64,000 nucleotides of DNA, taken from contig CAUEEP010000171.1 in NCBI GenBank assembly GCA_958450365.1, forward strand, positions 124,001 through 188,000. The letters are read 5' to 3'. Below are positions 33,475 to 44,994 of the stretch, one piece after another (positions within the stretch are counted from its first letter, which is position 1; the number at the start of each line of letters is the position of its first letter). The position numbers were made by a program, and so were the translations under genes. The DNA is from Mesorhabditis belari (Eukaryota > Nematoda > Chromadorea > Rhabditida > Rhabditidae). The notes under the pieces are model-generated. The model was not told the DNA's origin, did no database searches, and saw only the letters and a program-made list of their open reading frames with translations.

Positions 33475-33939
33475 TGTGCTAGTTGGAGAAAGAAGGAAAG
33501 CCAAAAAAGGCACAGAAGGACTTTTCACAAAAGAAAGCAAAGAAGCCAGCTTACTATAGCACAAATGAGCAAAAAAATAGATGTGCGCGGCTTTAAAGCT
33601 TTATTTCATTTTCACATTGACCAGACTAACGGTTATCTGATTTGTTCTGGTCTGATAGTGAGTCCAATATTATCTAATTCTTGAAGAATGCTTTGCGGAG
33701 CAATCATTTGCCCCTTTTCCGATTCATAGAAAAATCCAATGACAACACAACTGAAATATCGTGTTTGCTTTGTGAAAAGGCCTTAGCTCGACAGTCTGCT
33801 CTCGGCTTTCTTCTTTCTCGAGAATTTGGTTTAAATTTTGAATCTCAGCTTGAATTTTGTGATCTCTGACAAAATTCAGCTTCTGTACAGGGTGCGGCGA
33901 AAGTTCTGTCCTTTTTAGAATTCTAATACTCTAATAGAA
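33475..33939. other. Interval without a recognised gene
   Basis: A short open frame on the plus strand (33681-33869) has a CLLCEKALARQS stretch but nothing else to support it. A lone Tc1-type end, TACAGGGTGCGGCGAAAGTT, begins at 33888. Confidence 0.45.
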
Positions 33940-34545
33940 AATCCCCATAGGAGCGTCGCGTAGTCTAAGTTTACCCTCCAACAAAGGCTCATATCTCAGC
34001 CCCAGTACGTTTGTTTCTGCGCGCCTGGGTATCAAATTAAAGTAGAGGGGATGGGTGATTTTTTGAGATATAACACATAAGTTAGAATCCCTATTTACGT
34101 GCCGTTTAAGGGACTGGCGCAAAAGCGGCGCGGCTCGCTTTCGAAAGCGTGGATACGCTACCGTGCCCCACACAAAATTCCCCTTTTGCCATTCTTTTCA
34201 TTTTTCGGGATTCCGATGGACTCGTGAATATTGTCCGGCTTCTATGCCGAGTCCCGCTTAAGTTTTCTTCTCCCTTCGTAAAAAATTATTATGTTCTTGT
34301 AGCACGTTTTCAAAGTCTCCCTCTCCCCTCGTTCGTTCCTACTTTTTATATTGTTCTGCCCATGTTTTCTTGTTTAAATCTCTAAAATGGTTTTGTTTCG
34401 TTTCTCTCGGCTGCCTTCTACTCCATTGTCTTTGAATCTTATTCTATGTGCCGTATGAACTTAGCTTAACCAACTCTCTTTTAACCAAACACATTAAATC
34501 TACCAAATCAAATCGGCGCGATCCTCTTGGGTTTATATTTTCGAT
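33940..34545. repeat. Intact inverted partner of the 12.8-15.6 kb repeat (empty site)
   Basis: The reverse complement matches 12820-13283 joined to 15457-15585. The point of pogo insertion in the partner corresponds to the TA at about 34079-34082 here. A related, more diverged copy begins near 34830. Confidence 0.85.
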
Positions 34546-34554
34546 GTACCGCTT

Positions 34555-34582
34555 AAAAGTGTCCCCATATGGGGACACTTTT
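34555..34582. repeat. 28-bp perfect palindrome
   Basis: The palindrome centres on CCCCATATGGGG and extends to AAAAGTG / CACTTTT with no mismatch in 14 base pairs. It begins two bases after a GTACCGC that is echoed as GCGGTAC at 34608, so it may be the end of a small element. Confidence 0.85.
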
Positions 34583-34927
34583 TGGGGAGACTTGGGGGCG
34601 GTACTTCAAAAGTAGACTTGGGTTTTGTGTCTAATTATTTTAGAAAAAGGATTAGTCAGTGAAAAGGTATTGGGTAAAGGTTAAATAGTTGCTAACTCAT
34701 ATTTTTCACATTAACGAGCGTTTAGAAAAAATGATTGAAAAGTGGCAAAAAAAGTCGAGTTTTCATTATTTTTCAAACATTTTGTTCTAAGCGCTGGTTA
34801 ATCTGAAAAATATGTGTTAATATCTCAAAAATTCACCCATCCTCTGCTTTAATTTTATACCCAAGTGCGCAGAACCAAACATACTGGTGTCGAGATATGA
34901 GCGCTTCTGATTGAAGCAGTGGCAACT

Positions 34928-35130
34928 CGTTATAACTTTCTTTTTCGTTAACCGATTTAGAAGATTTACCTCCATTTTGTTGCACTCATCGAGAGCAACA
35001 AAGTAGTACTAAACTCATTTCAAGAGGTCAAAAACTAGAAAAGTGAGTTTTTCCAACTTTCCTAGTTTTTTGACTCTATTGAAATGGTATGTTAATCTTC
35101 TAAATCGGTTAACTTAAAGAAAGTTATAAG
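34928..35130. mobile_element. ~200-bp hairpin element
   Basis: AACCGATTTAGAAGATT near 34958 pairs with AATCTTCTAAATCGGTT near 35092. The pairing continues inwards through CAAAAACTAGAAAAG / CTTTCCTAGTTTTTTG. The outer ends read AACTCGTTATAACTTTC and GAAAGTTATAAGTACC. A similar hairpin with ACTCGCCATAACTTTC lies at 37538-37715. Confidence 0.75.
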
Positions 35131-35879
35131 TACCGCAATACCTCTTTGCTGAAATTGGGCCCTCCAAATTTCTATTTCCCAGTAAGTTATTCGATTAGTT
35201 GGGGTGGGACAAAAAGCGATCTTTTTGTTGCCACCGACCCAAAAGCGCACCCCCAAAAGCGCACTCGACCCAAAAGCGCACCGCCCAAAAGCGCACCTTT
35301 TCACAAGCGCACCCGACCAAAAGCGCACCCGTCCCAAAAGCGCACCTTTTCACTGTTGTTTTTTGGCTTTTTGCAAATCAATACAAAACCAAAAATTCCA
35401 ATTATTTTCCCATGATTATTAGACTAATGTATTTTGTTTCCGGTGCCAAAAATGAACTTCTAATTGTACTTTTGCTTCTTTATACCTTCAATAACAACCT
35501 AACCATTTAACAGTAAAACATTTAGCAGTAAAACAACGACATAAAACAGACAAAAGTAACAATAACACAACTTAAAAACATGGCAACATTACCGGAAGCA
35601 ATATGAGGCAGAGTTGAGATAAATGTTGAACATGAGCACATTATTTCTACCATTAATTACAGCATGAAACCTAAGATTCTGACGATGAACAACACGATTG
35701 GTTTGAGGATACAACTGACCAAGCGAGAGATTTCGTCCATTGGCGGGATTTTTAGCCTGTTGATAGCATTGACATTTCTTCCAAAGGCGACAAACAGTGA
35801 AGCTTGGATGTGGGTTCTTTGGGCCAATCTAAAAACGAATAAAAAAGCTTGAATCAACAAAATACCTTTAGTAACGAGT

Positions 35880-37385
35880 TGAACGATTCATGTGTTGAAT
35901 TCCCGAGTTGTTCTGATTGAAGCTTTCACGGGAATAAACGCTCCATTTCTCACATCAAGCGTCAGCAGGCTGGCGAAAGGCTCCATTGGTCCGTGCTGAC
36001 ATTTCCGACATAGTTCTTTTCAATAAAGGCGAAAAACTCTAAAACCAAAATAAAAACGAAAAACAAAAATTTTAGTAGTATAAATTGGTTCAACTTACTT
36101 TTTACAGCCGAAAATTTGTGCCAAGCGGTGGTGGTGTGTTGTGAGCTGACAAGACAACAGCGTCAAAGTAGTCGGGCACTTCTTGCGGTTCCACCAATGC
36201 GAGAGCCATCATTGACTGAAGATGTCCTTTGCCGAAAGGAGTTTGCACGAGAGAAGAAAGGCCACGTTTCTAAATTTCAACGTTAATTACAAAGGATAAC
36301 ACATATTTTAAACTTGCCTTAATATTTCGTAAAATATTTTGGTGAAAGTGAAACACACAATACTGATGAGCGACTCCGGCGCCATAAACCTGCTGATAAC
36401 CTTGAAAAATCGCTCGCTCAAAGTCTACAAAGCAACATTAAACAAAGAAAATGCTGCACCTACCTGTCATTAGTTTTGTTGGTGCAGGATATTTTCCGAC
36501 AAAATGTAACGAAAGACTGCTTCGTAGCACTGGGCGGACTTTCCACTCAACAGGCAAAAACACACGGTAAGAATAGGTGTTCTTTCTAAATTGATACACA
36601 CATTAGTAAACTCCTTTTGCCACTTACTTGGATTCCAATGATGAACAGTTGAGCAAAGTCTGCCGGACACGAGTAAAATGTGCCATCGGCCGTCCAAGAA
36701 CGATTCTATACATTCAATTAAACAGAGATTTCATAAAATAATCTTACCTTTCGTAATAGATCGAGTTCAACATTGTGCGCGTAGATTTTCACCGCTGCGT
36801 GATCACCCTGCTGGTGCTGCGCACTGTATCAACCCTTTCAAACAGTGCACCTATTAAAATAACTGTCTTTTACTAAGAAATCACAACCCACCATAAGTTG
36901 AGCAGTCAATCGGATGAGGCCACGTTGTTGTGGAAGCTCTCTTTGCCACCCGTTTGCTACTTTCGCCAACGCTTTTCATTCACAAACGGCTTTAAATGAT
37001 CTTCTGCCTCTTTGATCACGCTTGTTTCGATGTGGCGAATCGGTGTTCCCATTTTTTGCGTGATGTTTCACGACTTTCTTTAATTTACGCATCTAAAAGG
37101 AAGGATATTCGTCAAAAAAAATGTTTACCTCTTTGGCGTAGTTGGTTGGCATATGATTATGCATACCTTCGCATTGTACCAAATTTGAATTCACCGTTAG
37201 CTTTGCAAGTATTCCACACTTTTTTACAAGGCATCTAAATCAAATTTTCAAACTTAAAACTATCTAAATAGTACCTGTCAATGGGTCCCTTTTTCACCGT
37301 CTCTTTGTGCTTGCGAAATTCGAAGCCCTTAGCATCATGTAGAAGATCTTTTGTTTTTGTTGCTTCGAGGCGTATCGTTGAGCAC
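35880..37385 (-). pseudogene. MULE transposase with FLYWCH-type zinc finger, decayed
   Basis: Reading leftwards: DAKGFEFRKHKETVKKGP and RCLVKKCGILAKLTVNSN with EGMHNHMPT (37120-37340) form a FLYWCH-like zinc-binding domain. DGTFYSCPADFAQLFIIGIQ (about 36640-36710) holds the first acidic residue. KSAQCYEAVFRYILSE follows, then VDFERAIFQGYQQVYGAGVA with HQYCVFHFHQNI (36300-36425), the second aspartate and the C/H motif of MULEs. SMMALALVEPQEVPDYFDAV and NYVGNVSTDQW...ESFNSLL end it. Introns of about 40-60 bases separate these. Stops in the last part (near 35960 and 35945) show it is inactive. Confidence 0.8.
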
Positions 37386-37537
37386 CCTAGAAAAAGTGCT
37401 AGTGATTGTAAAAAGTGAACAAATGCAAGAAAAGTAAATTTAAACTGTTTAAAATCTTACCGCTTATGTGGATTTCCCGACATTGTGCTGAAGCTCTCAA
37501 TTTGTCTGTTTTGCAACTGAAAACACAAAGAGGAGTG

Positions 37538-37715
37538 GCTACTTTGTGCCAAATTTTGCGCAACTCGCCATAACTTTCTTCTAAGTGGGCTAGTCTTTAT
37601 GATTTTGGCGTCATTTTGTAGAACTCAACAGAGTGCAACAAAATGACACTAAAATCATAAAGATGAAGCAAAATTATGGCGAGTTGCGCAAAAATTTGGT
37701 TCAAAGTAGCCACAT
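37538..37715. mobile_element. ~178-bp MITE nested in the MULE
   Basis: GTGGCTACTTTG at the left and CAAAGTAGCCAC at the right form ends. Arms run through GCGCAACTCGCCATAA / TTATGGCGAGTTGCGC. A central ATGATTTT / AAAATCAT pairing continues. It lies near the 5' part of the MULE coding region. Confidence 0.75.
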
Positions 37716-38140
37716 TGTAAAAAAATGAGCAAACGCGATTAAAAACGTCAGAAACACTTGGAGAAAAAAATGGAAAAAAAAAATGGAATTTTGCTTTTGT
37801 ATTGATTCGCGAAAGCAAAAACCACAGTGAAAGGTGCGCTTTTGGGTCGGGTGCGCTTTTGAAAGGTGCGCTTTTGGGGGTGCGCTTTTGGGTCAGGTGC
37901 GCAAATAAAAGATCGCTTTTGTCCCACCCCCATTAATTGATAGAATCTTTTGTTTTTGTCATGTAAAAAGGAAGTGTTTTTCTGTCCGTCACACGTGGTT
38001 TTACTCGTCATCTGGTTTAAATTTCAGGGTGCGCTTTTTTTCTTAGATTGATAATATCATGCTGACGCCTTCAAAAAAATTAGAAAATTCATCGTCTACT
38101 TTTTTAAAAGTTAAAAAGCCGCTAAACCACGGCCCTTTTT

Positions 38141-38213
38141 TGCCTCGGCGGTCTATGGAAGGGAGTGGTTAGCGTTCCAAGAGGATGCCGGGTTCGATTC
38201 CCGTCGGCTCCAA
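38141..38213 (+). ncRNA. tRNA-like sequence, low support
   Basis: GCCGGGTTCGATTCCCGTCGGCTCC at 38189-38213 has a good T-arm and a 3' acceptor-like strand, but the 5' part (GCCTCGGCGGTCTATGG) does not pair with it. It could be a tRNA pseudogene. Confidence 0.35.
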
Positions 38214-38407
38214 ACTTTTTTGCCTTAAATGTTTCCAGGCATGGGGTTGAAGTATGCAAATTTGAGTTATCGTTAGGCAGGTTTTCGGCTGTTTGAACTC
38301 ATATTTTTCTTTGCGACTGATTTAATTTTTTTTGTGCTTTTAACTTTCCATTTAAAGCAATTTAATTACAAACTTACAGCATCCTTTATCGAGTGGACAG
38401 CTTCTAA

Positions 38408-41236
38408 ATGTTTCATGAATCTCGACAAGAACTTCAACAACACAAGAGGCGTCATTCGCTTGATCCGGTTTTGTTGATTTTCACTGAATATTTATTTCTT
38501 TTCGTCTAGGATTTCGTCAGGACCATCGACTTCGAGATCACCCGACTCAACAATAGTTGATGTAGAAATTGGGACTGCACACAAACAGGTTAGTTGAATT
38601 AGTTACTATTTTAAGTTTAAGATTAACTGGTACGAAGGCAGGGGGGCAGGGGCCACCTAAAATTTTCTCAAATGTAGTTTTCCTGTGGTAATTTATGGCG
38701 CTGATCACAAAAAAAAAGCATTTTTAGGTTATACTTTCAATTAAGAAGCATTTTCCCAAGTATTAATAACCGGTTACTTCCATTTACTAAATCTGTAATG
38801 TCGCATTTGCGCTGTCTGCTAGAAGCCGGAAGGTAGCGGGGGGCTTTGTGTGTTTGTTAAGCCTATCGACCTTCCAGCTTTGGCGACCGTCGCGCTCCGG
38901 GATGTTGCAGCCAGGTCACACGGACACCTTCTGCGCAGTAGAGGTGCCGAGCCAAAGTCGGTTAAATATATGGCGCCTATGTAAAAATAGACGAGAAAAG
39001 TATAACTTAAAAATGTTTTTCCTGATCAGCGCCATCAATTGCCTAGAAAAACTACATTTGGGAAAATTTTAGGCATCCCCCAACTGCCTTAGTACCGATG
39101 AACTTTTTGTTGGTTTAGAGAAATTTGAATCAAACTCCTTCTCCAGAAATGCCTCGAGACAACTTCCAATACCAGCCGACAAGCGACAACACCCGCAGGT
39201 GGTTTCTGTATTATTTTCTCTTCAACTGCCTCTTTTTAGACATTTCGATGCTCAAGCCCCTCGACAAATCATGTGCCCAATCACTGCTTCAATAGCGCCA
39301 ATTGTTCAACAGTTAGTTGTTTTAGTTTTACAATTCAGCCTTTAATTTTTATTTAGCTGATCAAATGACCGGTGCTTTTGGCGAAATCTCTGATGCTTTT
39401 GAGCATCTTTCAAATTGAAGGTGATGATCACAGTAGATGCACTTATGCGATTTTATTTTAAGATTACAGTGACAGAAGAAAGTCAACGCTTTGGTAGAGC
39501 CCCAATTGAACATAGGATCGCTCAGATTAAGGTAAAGTTTTGGTGGACTGGCAGTGTATTTATATTTGACATTTACTGTTTTATGTTTTAGTCGTATACA
39601 AATGATTATTTGCGAGAACTTCTCGAGGGAGAAATACTCGGCAATCAACGACTGAATGAGAAGAGTTCAACTGGTAACAAAAAGGTTGCATCTTGGTTTA
39701 CTTTATATATTGAAATTTTTTAGAAATTTTGAGCTTGAGCGACGATTGGAGTTGTGGAGACAAATATTGAGCGTGTACAGAAAGAAGCGATTGATAAGGT
39801 GGGGTTTCATTAATTAATTACTGTTTAACTATGTTTAATTAGTTAAAGCAAAGCCACTAAGTTCATTAATTTAGACTACTTGCTTAAGGTCTATTAAGAG
39901 AGTTCAAAATAATTTATGTTAGGCCGAGCAAGTGATTCGCACGTTGATTGCCCGTTTCAGTGCCCAAGAGACAAGTCTCATCACAGCTAGAGATACCGAA
40001 GCAAATAGTGCACGGAGCTACGAAACACAAATCAAATCATGCAGGTTTGAACTTTACTTTTTAAGTTTTGATTCTTTTCCCATAGGTCACACTGACGACG
40101 TTAGAGGAAACAAAGATCGGAACATGGCTGAGATTGCACAACTACAAGGGTAAAACATTTTGGCAACTTTGTTAATTATGAATTGAATCTAGGACTATGC
40201 TCAAAAAGTGGAGAATCTCAATCAAGTCAGCATGCAAAATGAAGAACTAGACAAACAGCTGGAGAACACAAGACGAAGTGAGAATGGTAAACTTATAAAG
40301 CTAACTAGAAGATAGTTAGATTACTTGAGATTTGCAACGACGTTTCAATGAGCTAGAGCAAAACATGCGCCGTCTGCAGGATGAAAGCCGCAATTTGACA
40401 CGAGATTTTAATCAATGTAAACAAGACAACACGTGAGTTTTTTTTGGCATACCTTAACTTTTTATTCAAGCCGACTCGAGCAACAAGCTACCAAAGACAA
40501 GGAGAAGCATCGACAAGAATTGGTAACGACTGGTTTAGGAACGTTTTAATTTATCTTTTCAGGAAATTCATCGAGATAACCTTCAGAAAAGTTGGGAGGA
40601 ATTCAGGTTTCGGCTCGATAATGAACATCGACAAAAGGTTGATAAAGATTGTTTTTCAAAAACCTTTTTTCAGCTGTCAGAGTATGAGCGGGAAAGCAAA
40701 AATCTGCAAAGAGTTCTCGACAATACAAGAAGGGATCTTTCCTACGCTCAAGCAAAGGTATTCGGTTTTTGTAATGAAGCCTTTTTCCATTTTAGGTTCG
40801 TGAGCTCGAATTGAGTCGAGAAGATTTTGAGCATGCGGTAAGGGACGAATTACAAAGAACGATGATGGCCAAATACAGGGATATGGTCTTTGAGATTGCC
40901 CCAGAAAGACGTTTGTTAAATTTAGAAAGCTTCAAAGTCTACCTATATTTAGCAATTCCTCCACAAACTGTCTCGCTTCCAACTCGCTATTTTTCAAACT
41001 CCACCTCTAGGCCAGACCCATCGATGTCAAATAAAGAAAATGGTGCTAAATGTAAGTCGTTAAATTAGTATTTAATTTTCCTTTTTTTTTGCACGTCATG
41101 GCAGATCAATGTTAATGTTTGAAAAAATTTTCACAATTCAGGTGATAATCCGGCAAATAAACATGAGCTCCTGAAGCAGGTTATCACAAAAGCTGTCAAT
41201 AAAAGAAACGAGCGACGATCAGGGCTGGGCGAATGA
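38408..41236 (+). CDS. Multi-exon coiled-coil protein gene
   Basis: I do not recognise the family. Exons in good phase are 39470-39531, 39592-39673 (NDYLRELLEGEILGNQRLNE), 39740-39798, 39923-40044 (AEQVIRTLIARFSAQETSL), 40105-40149, 40193-40286 (YAQKVENLNQVSMQNEELDK), 40330-40432 (RRFNELEQNMRRLQDESRNL), 40471-40522, 40563-40637, 40674-40757, 40796-41051 and 41142-41236 (stop). Nearly all of it is heptad coiled coil, with a basic C-terminus (KRNERRSG). Candidate earlier exons are 38408-38467 (MFHESRQELQQHKRRHSLDP), 38510-38588, 39119-39198 and 39240-39311. Phases fail at 38467/38510, 39311/39470 and 40149/40193, so the 5' end is uncertain and one internal frame break exists. An intermediate-filament or centrosomal/cytoskeletal rod are both possible. 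Confidence 0.6.
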
Positions 41237-41503
41237 TCCGAGACGGTGATCGTTAGCTTTTACCATTCTCTTAAATGTGCATTCAATTTTGCTTTTTTTC
41301 CAGGATTACTGGTTAAATTTTTCTTTCAAATAGGTTCCACTCTATGTATAAACAAGTTGCTTATGTTGATACCAGCGGAAAACGCTGACTAACGTTCGCG
41401 TTTTTCACTGGGGAGGTCCACGTTTTCCGCGGAATCTAAGTGTCTAGTCCTTTTTTGCCAATAGCTGCGCACAGACGGACGGACGTCTCTTCTGCTTTAT
41501 ATA

Positions 41504-42024
41504 TATTAGGTTGATGCAAAAGTCTTTTTCATTTTTTCGTACTTCTGTTAAAAAGTAACAAATTCACCAATTAATCTATAGTTTGCTCTATAAAAAAAGT
41601 GTTTTTTGTTCAATTTCCATCTTTTTAAATCAATTTCGGTTCACTTTCAAGCAAATTCGAGAGTGAAAAACGCCTTTTTCGTAAAAATCTATAAAAAACT
41701 CTACGGAAAAATTGGCTGAATGAATTTCTCTGAAATTTTGGCGAAATATCAAACTTTTTTTTCTCTATCTTTTATCTATTGACACGAAGATAGGTTTTCT
41801 TTAGCTAAGGTGTCTAAACCGCATCATCGAGTTAGCCCTTTTTGACTACCCGACTTCATACTCTCAAGAAAATCCAGGCATAAAATATTTTTAAACCCGT
41901 TTTAAAGTTATTTTGCAGAAAAATAATTGGTTTTTCTAATGAAATCAACCGTAGTTTAATTGGTGCATTTGTTGGCTTGAAACGGCAGACGAAAAAAATG
42001 AAAAAGACTTGCATCAACCTAATA
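41504..42024. mobile_element. 521-bp MITE, TATTAGGTTGATGC ends (family C)
   Basis: Left end TATTAGGTTGATGCAAAAGT and an inverse right end ...CTTGCATCAACCTAATA with TA borders. The arms extend through TCTTTTTCATTTTTTCG. The internal core CTCTATCTTTTATCTATTGA, followed by GAAGATAGGTTTTC, lies at 41762-41800 and is shared with the MITEs at 6577, 51375, 55080 and 58126. Confidence 0.85.
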
Positions 42025-42900
42025 GTAGATGATTATTTTGCTGGTTGATTGGGTGGCCAATCTCTTACAAATCTTTCATCGCTCTTGACTTTGATTTGCT
42101 CACTTTTCTCCTATCTTAACTGCCAAAGATTTTGATTTTACCTTTTGATTGTTTTTGAGATGATCATTTATTTTCTCGTGTTCCATATTTAGCATATCTA
42201 CCTCATTGAAAGTGAAACTTTAACCCCTTGGGCTGATATTTGTATGTAGTTGACTTATCCTTTTATTACGATAAATTTGTCTTCCAGCTCTCTTGAAATC
42301 GCTCGCCAGAAATTTTTATGGTGTGTTTGTTGTGGAAGATGTTTCGAGAAGTGCTCCCGGAGGACACCTATTTTCCCCTCAAAGCTTGCGACCTGTTTTC
42401 TTTTTTGAATAGAGAAGGGAGTATGTTTGTGTGGGGATAAATGATTACATACGAGATATACAAAAAATGCGACGAAACGAGAATGAGGCGGTGATTTCCG
42501 TAAAGGCTTCTTCCCCAAAAAGGTCTCCTCCATTTCCTCTTTCTTTTCCCAGAAAAGTTTGTTTTCCCCTATTTGCTTGTGTTCGTCGCTTTTCTTCTCG
42601 TTCTCTCGTGTAAATGTAAATGGGCTTACTGATTGAAGATTGAGAAGACGACCTTTTCTTTCTTTGATCTTTTTTCTCAACCAGTTCAAACACATGTCAA
42701 AAAAACAGCCTCTTGTAGACAACCGAATCACACAGAATCTTTTAGAAATTGCTTTCTCGACTTTGAAAATCTCTTGAAACCGCTTTTTTTTCGAGACTAA
42801 CACCTCGTTTCGATTTTTCAACATAGGTAATCTTTTTTCATCTTGTTATGGTCGGCTGTTTGTGGGGTTTTGGAAAATGGGATGTTAAAATAATCCAAAG
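42025..42900 (-). other. Unassigned interval with a 189-codon open frame
   Basis: The minus strand is open from 42824 to 42255. The predicted protein is rich in lysine, glutamate and phenylalanine (KKKRFQEIFKVEKAISKRF near its start). It has no motif I recognise and the composition follows the A/T-rich DNA. It may be a real exon, but chance cannot be ruled out. Confidence 0.3.
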
Positions 42901-42917
42901 TCTACTGCCAGCATGAG

Positions 42918-43208
42918 TTATAAATTAGTTATCGAAAATATTATCCAACTTTCAGTCCAAAGAATTTTCCCAACCTGCGTTGTCTTCCGAGGTGTGAGAA
43001 ACGGCGCCGCCGTACTTTTTTTCCAAATACAATTCTCCGGAGTGTGCAGCGGTACTCCTGGAAAGGTGGACTTGATAATGACGGTAATCAGAACATTTTG
43101 TCCATAAAAGTTTTCTCGAACGTAAGAAATAGCGTATATTATGTTAAAGATGGCAAGCATGAGAACTAGGTAGTTGAATCTGGTTTTTTTTGAAACTAGA
43201 ACAAGCAA
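42918..43208 (-). CDS. Hypothetical membrane protein exon
   Basis: From 43208 leftwards the frame starts MLVLVSKKTRFNYLVLMLAI and continues FNIIYAISYVREN, a plausible single transmembrane segment or signal anchor. KSTFPGVPLHTPENCIWKKS and a basic tail follow. It has 96 residues and ends in a stop. There are no relatives that I know and no splice support, so this is weak. Confidence 0.25.
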   Translation of the reverse strand: MLVLVSKKTRFNYLVLMLAIFNIIYAISYVRENFYGQNVLITVIIKSTFPGVPLHTPENCIWKKSTAAPFLTPRKTTQVGKILWTESWIIFSITNL

Positions 43209-43247
43209 ATCTTTGGCATCAAAATCGTCATTTTCACCGTAATTGAC

Positions 43248-43835
43248 AAAAAAATCTAATTACAAAAAGTAAATTTGTGAATTCGCAACAGCGACTGTAT
43301 GTCTTTTTGACCAAATTTCAGGTTAGACTTACTCAAGAGGCTGACCCAATGATCCATTTTTAAGGTTATTTTATAAATGCATTTTAGCAATAGCAATAAT
43401 ATGGTTGATTGACTGATCAAGCATGCTGTCTTTACAATAATTGGTTTCACTCAGCATCAAGGCTGTTCCTAGGACCACATTTTCAGGCCAAGGCCAAGCC
43501 AAAGCCAAGCCAATGAGCTAGCTAACTTAGCAGCTAACCGGAATCGAATGCAAGTAGGGATAATCAGGGACGGGGATTACGGGGAAATCATCAGATTTGA
43601 ATTTATCGGGGTGAAAAATACGATTTTGACGATATTGATGTACGAAAATTTGTATGGATTGCCTAGAATTTGCCTAGAATTCTTGAAATGCTAATTGGCT
43701 TAACGAAAAAATCTAATTACAAAAAGTAAATTTGCGAATTCTCAACAGCGACTTTTTTTTTGGCCTTTTTGACCAAATTTCAGGTTAGTCTTACTCAAGA
43801 GGTGGACGCAATGATCCATTTTTAAGGATATTATA
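43248..43835. repeat. Local direct duplication (~125 bp, twice)
   Basis: 43248-43372 and 43705-43835 share AAAAAATCTAATTACAAAAAGTAAATTTG and TGATCCATTTTTAAGG in the same order. Between them are short AAGCCAA repeats (43485-43513). Confidence 0.75.
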
Positions 43836-44840
43836 GAGCTCTTTACAGTACAGTTACAGTATTACAGGCCATTTTCAATATTAATTAAAAAAAAAACACT
43901 CCTGTCTTAACTGCCAAAAATTTTGAATTTCTTAGAGCCGACTTGTAAATAATAGAACAAAATGTTCTTGAATTGGTGGATTCGTTTTTAAGAAATTCCA
44001 GTCAAACTTTTTCCGAGAACTTTCTTTCCAATCTAATAGATTGTAAGCTGTTTATAACAAATTAATACTTGATTTCCAGACTGGTCTCTCATTGGCACCG
44101 GCAGTGTTAACGGTTATTGTTCTGATCGTCGGCTATATTGCAAACATATCATCGATTCTTACAGGTTCGTTTACGAAAATGGTATCATTGTTGCTGAATG
44201 AGAAATCACACTTTGAGGGGCAATGGGATGTGGAATTTTTAGCAAAAATACTAACAAATACTAAGGCATGTATCTCAGAAATTTGAGCATAGTGACGCCG
44301 GGCCGGCGAATCGATTGGAGCTATTCATTTCATTTTGAGTCTACCAGCTCGGGTTTAATTGGTCTAAATAGACCTGCTTAACGAATCCGGGAAAAATTCT
44401 CAGCCAGTCTACCGGTTTGGTTTTTTACTACCCAAAACTCCTTCGAGCACGAAACCCAGTTCCTCCGCAAACCCTTATGGCTTCATTAGGCTTCATTTTG
44501 ATAGGCTTCATTTTGATACTAAACATGGCTAGATTCTGTTTTGCCATTCTTTAGATTTCCATCATTTCAGATAAAAAATTTTCTGGACTCGTTAAGCTTA
44601 TCGAGTCCCGCTTTGCTTTTTGCTTTGCTTATTATTACTTAATTTTAGCGTCTTCCTGACTTATTTCACCAACACAATATCAAATAAAAAGTTTATATAC
44701 GATCTATGAAAAAAAGAAACAACAGCGAAATTTTGTTGTCAATTTCAAAAATCGAGGTGAAAAATGCAAAGATACAAATGTGCAAAGATGGAAAAATACT
44801 TTAGAAGTAAACGTGAAAAATTTTATGAAGGTCAAAGTTA
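43836..44840. other. Interval without a secure gene
   Basis: A TTTCCAG acceptor at about 44080 precedes an open stretch with a hydrophobic run (APAVLTVIVLIVGYIANISS, 44095-44154) in one frame. I could not extend it into a gene. The rest looks non-coding. Confidence 0.35.
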
Positions 44841-44994
44841 TTAATTAATTAAATGAGTGAGTGAAGATGGGCGAATAGGTGAGTTGAAATTTCTGTTGCA
44901 AGATCTGTTTCTCTTCAAAAACCCCCGTTCTTTCTTTTTCATTCGAAGAAGAGACGGCGAAACTTCTCGAAGAAACCACCTCTGAAAATGTTCA

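Larger units (their letters stand above)
35201..37931 (-). mobile_element. Mutator-like (MULE) transposon, 2.73 kb
   Basis: Terminal inverted repeats start GGGGTGGGACAAAAAGCGAT and run about 200 bases. They contain a reiterated CCAAAAGCGCACC motif (six or seven copies on the left, four on the right) and then AATCAATACAAAA. Likely 9-base target duplications are GATTAGTTG (35193-35201) and CATTAATTG (37931-37939), two mismatches. A relative with a perfect 9-base duplication lies at 52818. Confidence 0.85.

Noticed and set aside
38408..41236. Naming the coiled-coil gene an intermediate filament
   Set aside because: The YLRELLEGE stretch recalls IF rod ends, but it lies at the start of the rod, and no proper IF consensus or lamin tail follows.
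42255..42824. A 189-residue protein gene
   Set aside because: Listed only as an unassigned frame: composition follows base bias and there is no motif or splice support.
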